DNA of 11,749 nucleotides. It comes from Fidelibacterota bacterium (lineage in GTDB: Bacteria > Fidelibacterota > UBA2242 > JAFGTP01). The number at the start of each line of letters is the position of its first letter. The first letter of the stretch is position 1. Under the pieces are notes generated by a model, which ran no database searches, was not told the origin of the DNA, and saw only the letters and a program-made list of their open reading frames with translations. The position numbers and the translations under genes are program-made. The DNA lies in contig JAOZSG010000072.1 in NCBI GenBank assembly GCA_029939785.1, positions 1-11,749 of the forward strand, written 5' to 3'. This document shows positions 5,894 through 11,749 of this stretch, piece after piece.

Positions 5894-8194
5894 TTATTTA
5901 TTGACAGTTGAATCAGCTATTATAGCCTGTCCCAATGAAATCCCACCATCATTTGTTGGAACTTTATTATGAATAAACACAGTAAAATCGTGATTTTTTA
6001 ACAAATTCTCAAGTTTATTTAATAAAAATATATTCATAAACACACCGCCTGATAAAGTAACTATATTAATATTAGTTCTTTCTCTCGATTTTATAGTCAA
6101 ATCTAAAAGACCTTTTGCAAGCCCATTATGGAATTTTAAAGCAATAAGACTGCACTTTTCACCATTTAAAACATCCTTGACCAGATACTCTATTACATTT
6201 TTCCATTGTAAAATAATTATTCCATCGGAATTACTTATCTGAAATGGATAAGTTTGATTCTCATCCTGAACAATAAATTGTTCAAATTCAATAGCGGCCT
6301 GTCCTTCATAGTTTACATTATTCCTAATGCCACAAATAGCAGCGACTCCATCAAATAATCTTCCACAACTTGATGTTACAGGTGAGTTCAATCCTTTTTT
6401 TAACATTTCAAGAATCATCTGTTTTTGACTGACATTCTCTAAAAATGGAAGACCAAGGTTAAGACATTCCTCTCCGAATATCTCATATAAATAACTCAAA
6501 CCCATTTTCCATGGATGTTGAATTACAGATGTACTCCCAGGCATTTTTATGGTTTGCAAATGACCAATTCTCTCAAATTTATCATATTCTGCAATAAGAC
6601 ATTCTCCACCCCAAATAGTATTATCAAGTCCATATCCGGTTCCATCCAAAACCAATGCAATAGTTGGTTGATTTATTTTGTTTTCAACCATACAGGAAAC
6701 AGCATGAGCATGGTGATGCTGAATGTTTATTATTTTAAGTTCATTCTGCTCTGCATATTGATTTCCAAATTTTGTACTCAAATAATCAGGATGATAATCC
6801 ACTCCAACTACTTCAGGATTCACATCAAAAATATTTGAAAAATGTTTTATTCCGGATTCAAATGATTTCAAAGTCTCATAATTTCCCATATCTCCTATAT
6901 GATGGCTTAAATATATTTTTGCATTTTTAGCCAACGCGAAAGTATTTTTCTGTTCTGCTCCACATGCTAAAACTTGAGAACGGAATTCATAATCTAATTC
7001 AATACTTTCCGGAGCATAACCTCTTGATCGTCGGATTGGATAGTCTTTGTAATTAAAAACTCTGATAACAGAATCATCACACCTAATATTTATTTTACGA
7101 TTATGAACTAAATAATAATCCGCAATTTTTCCCAACCGTTGATATGCCTCATAATTATCATATATTATTGGTTCATTGCTAATATTTGCACTCGTCATCA
7201 CTAATGGTTTTTGATAAAAATGTAGTAAAAGATGATGAATCGGAGTATATGGCAACATACAACCAAGAAAATGGTTTTTAGGAGCCACTGAATATGCAAT
7301 ATGACAAGGCTTTTCCTTTTTTAGCAAAACTATTGGATGTCTAAAATTCTTTAACAACTCTGTCTCTTCATTATTTAAGTAACAAAATTCTGAGATTTGC
7401 TCAACATTAGGAAACATTACAGCAAAAGGTTTGTCTTCCCTGATTTTTCTGGATCGCAAAGTTGCAACTGCTTCATCGTTCAGCCCATCACAAACCAGGT
7501 GAAAACCACCAATTCCCTTTAAACATAATATTTTTCCTATAGATAAATAATGTGAAATTTGTTTAAAAATATTCTGTACATTGCTATATTCATTGCCTTC
7601 AAATAACATTTTTTCTGAATTATCTGTTAATTTTAATTCGGGTCCACATTGGTGACATCCATTAGGTTGAGCATGAAACCGTCGATTAAGAGGATTTTCA
7701 TATTCATCTATACATTTTATACACATCTTGAATTTTTTCATTGTAGTTTTTGGTCTATCGTAGGGAATATCTTCAATAATAGTAAATCTGGGTCCACAGT
7801 TTGTACAATTAATAAAGGGATACATAAATCTTCTACTTACAGGATTGAATAATTCTTCAAGACACTCATCGCAAACATTAAGATCTGGTGATATTGGCGT
7901 AGTTTTATAACTATTCTTGATGCTTTTACGAATTTTAAAGTTTGAATATTTTTTATCCGGGTAAACAGAAATTATCTTGAAAGAATAGATTTTACTTTTT
8001 TCTGGAGGATTCTTTTCCAACTCATTTTCAAAATTTTTTAAAGATTTTTCATTACCGGTAGCAACTACTTCTACTCCTGAAGAATTATTTAAAACATAAC
8101 CTTTGATATTATATTTTAAAGCAAGTTTATATACATGAGGTCGAAAACCAACACCCTGAACTATTCCTGAAATTAATAATTTATGTGTATTCAA
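5894..8194 (-). CDS. hypF: Carbamoyltransferase HypF
   Basis: HypF uses carbamoyl phosphate and ATP to carbamoylate the C-terminal cysteine of HypE. The 766-residue protein has the full domain order. An acylphosphatase domain (about 1-90) carries GIVQGVGFRP with R18 and N36. Two zinc fingers of the CX2CX18CX2C type follow (C108/C111/C130/C133 and C158/C161/C180/C183). Next is a YrdC-like domain (about 200-390; GIGGFHLVCD, KIREDKPFAVM), then a Kae1-like domain with the metal motif HHHAHA (493-498) and LDGTGYGLD. The start codon is TTG at 8194, chosen because no in-frame ATG precedes the acylphosphatase motif and GAGAG lies 6 nt upstream. It is the first gene of the hyp operon, after a 419-bp gap. 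Confidence 0.97.
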   Translation of the reverse strand: MNTHKLLISGIVQGVGFRPHVYKLALKYNIKGYVLNNSSGVEVVATGNEKSLKNFENELEKNPPEKSKIYSFKIISVYPDKKYSNFKIRKSIKNSYKTTPISPDLNVCDECLEELFNPVSRRFMYPFINCTNCGPRFTIIEDIPYDRPKTTMKKFKMCIKCIDEYENPLNRRFHAQPNGCHQCGPELKLTDNSEKMLFEGNEYSNVQNIFKQISHYLSIGKILCLKGIGGFHLVCDGLNDEAVATLRSRKIREDKPFAVMFPNVEQISEFCYLNNEETELLKNFRHPIVLLKKEKPCHIAYSVAPKNHFLGCMLPYTPIHHLLLHFYQKPLVMTSANISNEPIIYDNYEAYQRLGKIADYYLVHNRKINIRCDDSVIRVFNYKDYPIRRSRGYAPESIELDYEFRSQVLACGAEQKNTFALAKNAKIYLSHHIGDMGNYETLKSFESGIKHFSNIFDVNPEVVGVDYHPDYLSTKFGNQYAEQNELKIINIQHHHAHAVSCMVENKINQPTIALVLDGTGYGLDNTIWGGECLIAEYDKFERIGHLQTIKMPGSTSVIQHPWKMGLSYLYEIFGEECLNLGLPFLENVSQKQMILEMLKKGLNSPVTSSCGRLFDGVAAICGIRNNVNYEGQAAIEFEQFIVQDENQTYPFQISNSDGIIILQWKNVIEYLVKDVLNGEKCSLIALKFHNGLAKGLLDLTIKSRERTNINIVTLSGGVFMNIFLLNKLENLLKNHDFTVFIHNKVPTNDGGISLGQAIIADSTVNK

Positions 8195-8280
8195 ATTATT
8201 CTCTCATTTATATTTTGAATAGAATTTAGTCGCTATTTTGGTTAGCAACAAGAATGTATTTTTATAATATAACTTAATAT

Positions 8281-8309
8281 TGATATAATTATTAAAAGTA
8301 TTTTGTCAA
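8281..8309 (-). promoter_or_regulatory. Candidate sigma-70-type promoter of the hyp operon
   Basis: On the minus strand a perfect TTGACA (8309-8304) is followed after 16 nt by TATATC (8287-8282), about 90 nt upstream of the hypF start. The -35 box overlaps one arm of a 6-bp inverted repeat (8302-8307 and 8314-8319, TTTGTC/GACAAA), which could be an operator. The -10 match is only moderate, AT-rich DNA gives such matches by chance, and several bacterial phyla use other promoter rules. Confidence 0.35.
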
Positions 8310-8549
8310 TGAAGACAAAGCCGTAAAGAAGAAAATTTTATCGCGTTTCTCAGAACTCCTGACCTGAGATATAAGTTTTTTTTAACTCTATCGAAAATTT
8401 CTATATTTTTATACACTTTCTTAAAATAATTTTTAGAAGTTTTTGTTGATTTTTTTTTCTTTATCTTTGGAAATTTCGTGTTTAATGTTGGGTATTTAGA
8501 ATATGTTTGCTATTTGATAATTGCTACAGGTTTTATTTTTTATCATTTT

Positions 8550-8593
8550 AACATCAACCCTGCCTAATTTTAAAAAAGTGCAGGGTTGATGTT
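8550..8593 (-). terminator. Strong hairpin 20 nt after mrp, probable transcript end
   Basis: A perfect 14-bp stem (aacatcaaccctgc at 8550-8563 with 8580-8593) encloses a 16-nt loop, just past the mrp stop. It is by far the strongest stem in the window. The downstream side on the minus strand is A-rich, not a U-tract, so it may be a Rho-assisted or RNA-protective 3' hairpin rather than a textbook intrinsic terminator. Confidence 0.5.
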
Positions 8594-8613
8594 TATCTGA
8601 ATTCTTATAAAAT

Positions 8614-9423
8614 TTAATCCGTCAATATTTTTAATACATTTTTAGCAATTTCGCTAAAATCAATAGATGTTTTGCTTTCAGGATATTTCAATACAACCGG
8701 AGTTCCGGCATCGCCACATACCCGATTTTCTTTTTCCATTGGAATATGACCAAGATAATCAACTTTCATTTCTTCTGCCATTTTTTTGCCACCACCAATG
8801 CCGAAAAAATCAATTTCTTCATTACAATGTGGACAAACAAACCCGGACATATTTTCTATAACCCCTATTTTTTTTATATTCAGTTTTTTTGCCATATTAA
8901 CTGCCCGACGACAATCCATTAAAGAAACTTCCTGGGGAGTTGTGACTACAATAGCCATTTGAGGTAACATTTTTTGAGCGGCTGTAAGGACTTCATCTCC
9001 TGTACCGGGAGGCATGTCAGAGAGTAGTATATCTAATTCATCCCATACAACATCAGATAAAAACTGTGTAATTACTCCAGAACGTAATGGACCTCGCCAT
9101 ATAACAGGTTGGTTATCCGGAATCATTGGAGCAATTGACATTACTCGTAAATCATTTTTTATTAATGGTAGTATTCTATTATCTCCCATTGGTTGAGGTT
9201 GTCCATCAAGCCCAACCATTAGAGGAATATTTGGTCCTGTAATGTCAGCATCAAGAATACCTATTTTTTTTTGTTGTTTAATTAATGAATAAGCCAAGTT
9301 AACTGCAACCGTGCTTTTCCCAACTCCGCCTTTTCCACTAAAAACTACAATACGATTTTTAATTAATTTTAGATTTTCTGTAATCCGTTGATCTTGTTGT
9401 TCCATTTTTTCATGTTGATTCAT
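8614..9423 (-). CDS. mrp: Mrp/ApbC family Fe-S cluster carrier ATPase
   Basis: Mrp/NBP35-type ATPases bind an Fe-S cluster as dimers and pass it to apoproteins in the cytoplasm. The 269-residue protein carries the deviant Walker A GKGGVGKST (30-38), the switch region DADITGPNIP (58-67), SDMPPGTGDE (135-144) and the cluster-binding CPHC (C197/C200) followed by DFFG. It is the short form: the N-terminal DUF59/MIP18-like domain of many bacterial Mrp proteins is absent, as is the four-cysteine N-terminus of eukaryotic Nbp35. The ATG at 9423 has AAAGGA 6 nt upstream. It follows the oxidoreductase gene by 59 bp and is separated from hypF by 419 bp, so it is probably a separate unit. It could supply clusters to hydrogenase or other Fe-S proteins, but it is a general factor. 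Confidence 0.95.
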   Translation of the reverse strand: MNQHEKMEQQDQRITENLKLIKNRIVVFSGKGGVGKSTVAVNLAYSLIKQQKKIGILDADITGPNIPLMVGLDGQPQPMGDNRILPLIKNDLRVMSIAPMIPDNQPVIWRGPLRSGVITQFLSDVVWDELDILLSDMPPGTGDEVLTAAQKMLPQMAIVVTTPQEVSLMDCRRAVNMAKKLNIKKIGVIENMSGFVCPHCNEEIDFFGIGGGKKMAEEMKVDYLGHIPMEKENRVCGDAGTPVVLKYPESKTSIDFSEIAKNVLKILTD

Positions 9424-9445
9424 CTATTTTCCTTTCATTTTTTTT

Positions 9446-9471
9446 AACTAACCACTAATGAACGCTAATAG
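9446..9471. repeat. Single-arm copy of the intercistronic repeat family
   Basis: The stretch containing accactaatgaacgctaata repeats the wording of the element at 10861 (accgctaatgaacacgaata) and, more loosely, that at 1246. No opposite arm follows, so this looks like a half or decayed copy. Its CC edge (9452) is 28 nt upstream of the mrp start codon, the same distance as for hypB. Confidence 0.55.
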
Positions 9472-9482
9472 TTTTATTGAAT

Positions 9483-10844
9483 TTAATTTCTTTTTTTTAT
9501 CTGTGCTATTGCCATTTCGGCAGCTTTTACGAGAACATATTTGGTTGGTGCTGTTGTCAGAAGAGGATGAGTTCCGAATTGAAAAGAAATAAACTCATAT
9601 ATTGTTACATGTTTTTGAATAGCAAGACTGACAATATTTATCATTTCACCAACACCTTTTCCTCCAAACAATTCACAACCGATAACTTCACCATTTTCAG
9701 GATTTGCAACAAGTTTTACTTCGAGCGGATAAGTATCAGCGATTGTCGCAGGGTGTCTATCAACATCTTTAAATTGACCAATTACATAATCAATGTTTGC
9801 TTCTATAGCAACTTGTTCAATTGCACCTGTAGATGCAAATGCTTTTTTATTAATCTCTGTAGAAAATACAGAAAGTGTTCCTGTAAAATTTCTTAATAAT
9901 TTAATATTAAACAAATTATAACCCAAAACCCGGGCTTCTGCTGTAGCAGTTGAAGCAAGCATAATACCATCGGTTCTACCGGTGATAAATCCTATTGTTT
10001 GAGAGCAATCACCAACAGCATAAACATCTTTTTTACCTGTTCTTTGATAATTATCAACCCTGATCATACCACGACTGTTTATTTCCAACCCTGCCTTTTT
10101 TGCTAATTTTGTCCTTGGATTGTATCCAATGGAACTAATTACAATATCAGCATCAATTCTTTTTCCATTTGATAATTTTACACCGGATACTTTTCCATCT
10201 GAACCCAATATTTCTTCCACTTTAGTTTCAGTATAAAGATTGACACCAACTTCTTTTACTTCAACATCAGCTTTGGATGCAAAATCAACAGAAAAAGCTC
10301 TGAATAAACAATGTTTTTCCATTTCTATTAATGATACTGTTTTGTTATCATGCTTAGCTAACTGTTCAGCAATCTCGACACCAATAAAGCCTGCACCAAT
10401 TACAACAATATTTTTTGCAGAATCAGTCTTTTTCATTAATTGGTCAATATAGTTGTAACTCTTTTTTACAGTTTCAACACCTTCCAAATCATAACCTTTG
10501 ATAAATTTTGGAATAGTCGGTGTTGATCCGGTTGCAAAAACAAGTTTATCATAGGAAAATTCCTGACCGGAATCTGTTGCTAAAATTTTAGTATCAAAGT
10601 TTACATTATTTACTCTATCTACTAAAACTTCCCCACCTGTATCTACAAAGGGTTTTGGTCCCATAGCGTTTTTGGATACATCCTCAAGATCATGAAATAT
10701 ATAAGGAATTCCACAGGGAACAAGTCCTTTTTCCTCTTCTTTTATTAATAAAAATGATTTTTCAGGATTTTGTTTTTTTGCTGTTACACCGGTTATGATT
10801 CCTGAAGGACCACCTCCGATAATTATTACATCGTACTTTTTCAT
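9483..10844 (-). CDS. FAD-dependent pyridine-nucleotide disulfide oxidoreductase (CoA-disulfide reductase/NADH oxidase type)
   Basis: The 453-residue protein has the standard two-Rossmann layout: FAD site GGGPSG (10-15), ATGS (104-107), NAD(P) site GAGFIG (150-155), second FAD contact VGDC (277-280) and a C-terminal dimerisation domain from about 340. In place of a CXXXXC pair it has one cysteine, C44 in VPCGIPYIF, the hallmark of the group that includes CoA-disulfide reductase, NADH oxidase/peroxidase and NAD(P)H sulfur reductase. No rhodanese domain is fused. The natural substrate (CoA disulfide, polysulfide, O2 or peroxide) cannot be told from the sequence; the YYPG-type tyrosine motif of some CoA-disulfide reductases is replaced by RHPATIADTYPLEV. 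The ATG at 10844 has AAGGA 5-6 nt upstream. It lies 99 bp after the permease gene and 59 bp before mrp; both gaps contain copies of the repeat family. Confidence 0.9.
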   Translation of the reverse strand: MKKYDVIIIGGGPSGIITGVTAKKQNPEKSFLLIKEEEKGLVPCGIPYIFHDLEDVSKNAMGPKPFVDTGGEVLVDRVNNVNFDTKILATDSGQEFSYDKLVFATGSTPTIPKFIKGYDLEGVETVKKSYNYIDQLMKKTDSAKNIVVIGAGFIGVEIAEQLAKHDNKTVSLIEMEKHCLFRAFSVDFASKADVEVKEVGVNLYTETKVEEILGSDGKVSGVKLSNGKRIDADIVISSIGYNPRTKLAKKAGLEINSRGMIRVDNYQRTGKKDVYAVGDCSQTIGFITGRTDGIMLASTATAEARVLGYNLFNIKLLRNFTGTLSVFSTEINKKAFASTGAIEQVAIEANIDYVIGQFKDVDRHPATIADTYPLEVKLVANPENGEVIGCELFGGKGVGEMINIVSLAIQKHVTIYEFISFQFGTHPLLTTAPTKYVLVKAAEMAIAQIKKRN

Positions 10845-10863
10845 TTTTTTCCTTTTTTTAGAC

Positions 10864-10920
10864 CGCTAATGAACACGAATAGACATTAATATTTTTTTAT
10901 TAAATTCGTGGTTAATAGTG
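10864..10920. repeat. Intercistronic imperfect palindrome, CACGAAT family
   Basis: Left arm 10864-10880 (cgctaatgaacacgaat) matches the reverse complement of 10904-10920 at 13 of 17 positions, with a 23-nt A/T loop. It fills the gap between the permease and oxidoreductase genes. It shares wording with 9446-9471 and 1244-1302. Its edge lies 18-19 nt upstream of the oxidoreductase start codon. Confidence 0.65.
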
Positions 10921-10943
10921 ATCATTTGTAATTTTCATTATAA

Positions 10944-11749
10944 TTAAACTTTTGTATCTACTTTATTTGATTTCAGAAACAATACAGCCGGAATGGCTCC
11001 TAAAGCAATAAATGCAGTAATTTTATAAGTTAATTCCATGCCAAGTTTATCTGAAGCTAATCCAACCAGCATTACCATAATTGAACTAATAATAAAAGAT
11101 ATTGTCATATAAATGCTATTTATAAAAGACATTCTTTCAGAATTGATATCATGAATAATGGCTAATAAAACAGGTCCACTGGCAAATAGAAAAAAACCTG
11201 TAATAATTAGAATTGGTATTGTAAGGATACCATCAAATAATACAAATATCCACATTAGAATCGGATTTATTAAAGCAATTATCAACAAAGATGTTTTTCT
11301 CCCGATTTTATCTGAAATTGTTCCGGCTATTAGAGTTCCGCCCGCTCCGGCAAATTGTAATATTGATAGAGAAATTCCTGCCATCCATAAACTGTTGCCT
11401 TTGGAAGTCAGGTAAGTTGGCAAATATATCGTCAGTGCAGATTTTATTGCAGCACGAGCGAAAATAAATCCGCTAATTGTTAGAAAAAACGGTATTAATT
11501 TAGTGAGAGTTTCTTTTTTACTCGATGACTTTTTCTTGCCAAAACCCTGACTAATAGAAATATTATGAAGACGAAAATATAAAATCAGAGTGGCGACCAT
11601 GCTGAGTGGAATAAGACGAAAACTTCCTTCAAGACCCCATAAGGAGATTGCTCCCAAAATAGTAAGCGGTCCTAAAGTTCGAGCCATTTCACCTCCAAAC
11701 ATGTAAAAACTCATTCCCTTACCGATTTGATTATGTGATAGATGTTTTA
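10944..11749 (-). CDS. Major facilitator superfamily transporter, Fsr-like (5' end outside window)
   Basis: The frame stays open to the window edge, so the gene is cut at its 5' end; 267 residues remain. An internal ATG at 11714 is not the start, because the upstream in-frame codons (SHNQIGKG) continue a conserved-looking segment. The visible part resembles the second two-thirds of fosmidomycin-resistance (Fsr) permeases: the GMSFYMFGGEMARTLGPL segment, a charged central loop (KKKSSSKKE), then about six hydrophobic segments, the MFS loop motif SDKIGRK after TM8, and an ending LASDKLGMELTYKITAF much like that of E. coli Fsr as I recall it. It would be an inner-membrane proton-driven efflux carrier, substrate uncertain. 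It does not belong to the hyp system. Confidence 0.85.
   Translation of the reverse strand, partial: KHLSHNQIGKGMSFYMFGGEMARTLGPLTILGAISLWGLEGSFRLIPLSMVATLILYFRLHNISISQGFGKKKSSSKKETLTKLIPFFLTISGFIFARAAIKSALTIYLPTYLTSKGNSLWMAGISLSILQFAGAGGTLIAGTISDKIGRKTSLLIIALINPILMWIFVLFDGILTIPILIITGFFLFASGPVLLAIIHDINSERMSFINSIYMTISFIISSIMVMLVGLASDKLGMELTYKITAFIALGAIPAVLFLKSNKVDTKV

Larger units (their letters stand above)
8195..8613. other. 419-bp gap between mrp and hypF with no gene
   Basis: I find no convincing coding sequence here on either strand; the longest start-to-stop frames I traced by eye are very short and lack ribosome binding sites. The gap holds a strong hairpin near mrp (8550-8593), a weak hairpin at 8348-8369, and a candidate hypF promoter at 8281-8309. 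The rest is A/T-rich with homopolymer runs. It is the clearest transcription-unit boundary in the window. Confidence 0.7.

Noticed and set aside
8348..8383. Plus-strand hairpin followed by eight T residues, resembling an intrinsic terminator
   Set aside because: The stem is only 6 bp with a 10-nt loop and a 6-nt gap before the T-run, and there is no plus-strand gene upstream for it to terminate.
9477..9896. Plus-strand open frame of about 139 codons rich in Cys, Phe and Tyr
   Set aside because: It is antisense to the FAD oxidoreductase C-terminus; its odd composition is what reverse-complemented A/T-rich coding DNA gives.
1244..10920. Repeats considered as a CRISPR array
   Set aside because: The copies are degenerate, kilobases apart and separated by genes, with no regular spacers and no cas genes.

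Overview
The window is a strongly AT-rich stretch (roughly one-third GC by eye) of a bacterial chromosome. Every supported gene lies on the minus strand, so transcription runs from high to low coordinates. The core is a complete set of [NiFe]-hydrogenase maturation genes in the order hypF-hypC-hypD-(AlbA_2/ATPase gene)-hypE-hypA-hypB, followed by a stand-alone response-regulator receiver protein. The gene content suggests an anaerobic or facultative H2-metabolising bacterium. The AT richness, short intergenic palindromes and gene types would fit an uncultured FCB-type lineage (Cloacimonadota, Bacteroidota/Ignavibacteria or similar), but no marker gene is present and this placement is weak inference.

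Layout in transcription order. 11749-10944: 3' part of a major-facilitator permease resembling the fosmidomycin-resistance (Fsr) family, cut by the window edge. 10844-9483: FAD/NAD(P)-dependent disulfide-reductase-type enzyme with a single redox cysteine (CoA-disulfide reductase/NADH oxidase group). 9423-8614: short Mrp/ApbC-type P-loop ATPase for Fe-S cluster delivery. 8613-8195: a 419-bp gap without genes, holding a 14-bp perfect hairpin just after mrp and a plausible promoter for the hyp operon. 8194-5894 hypF (TTG start), 5852-5616 hypC, 5614-4517 hypD, 4364-2727 AlbA_2/HATPase protein, 2704-1700 hypE, 1690-1331 hypA, 1217-561 hypB, 495-82 response regulator, then a repeat at the left edge.

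How the genes work together. HypF and HypE make the thiocyanate donor on the C-terminal cysteine of HypE. HypC and HypD assemble Fe(CN)2CO. HypA and HypB insert nickel. No hydrogenase structural subunit or maturation endopeptidase is present, so the target enzyme must be encoded elsewhere. The response regulator at the operon's end hints at signalling linked to hydrogenase expression. The AlbA_2/ATPase gene is a foreign-looking passenger or regulator inside an otherwise conventional hyp operon.

Between genes there are two kinds of short degenerate repeat: a 'CCACGAATT/CACTAATGAA' palindromic family in three intercistronic gaps, each placed just upstream of a ribosome binding site, and an 'ACAGGATTAACAGGATT' inverted repeat at the left end. 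In addition, an 18-bp GC-rich perfect palindrome is embedded in frame in the 3' end of the response-regulator gene. I see no rRNA, tRNA, CRISPR array, transposase or phage gene. Nothing proves a new system. The AlbA_2 gene inside the hyp operon and the repeat placement are the points most worth following.
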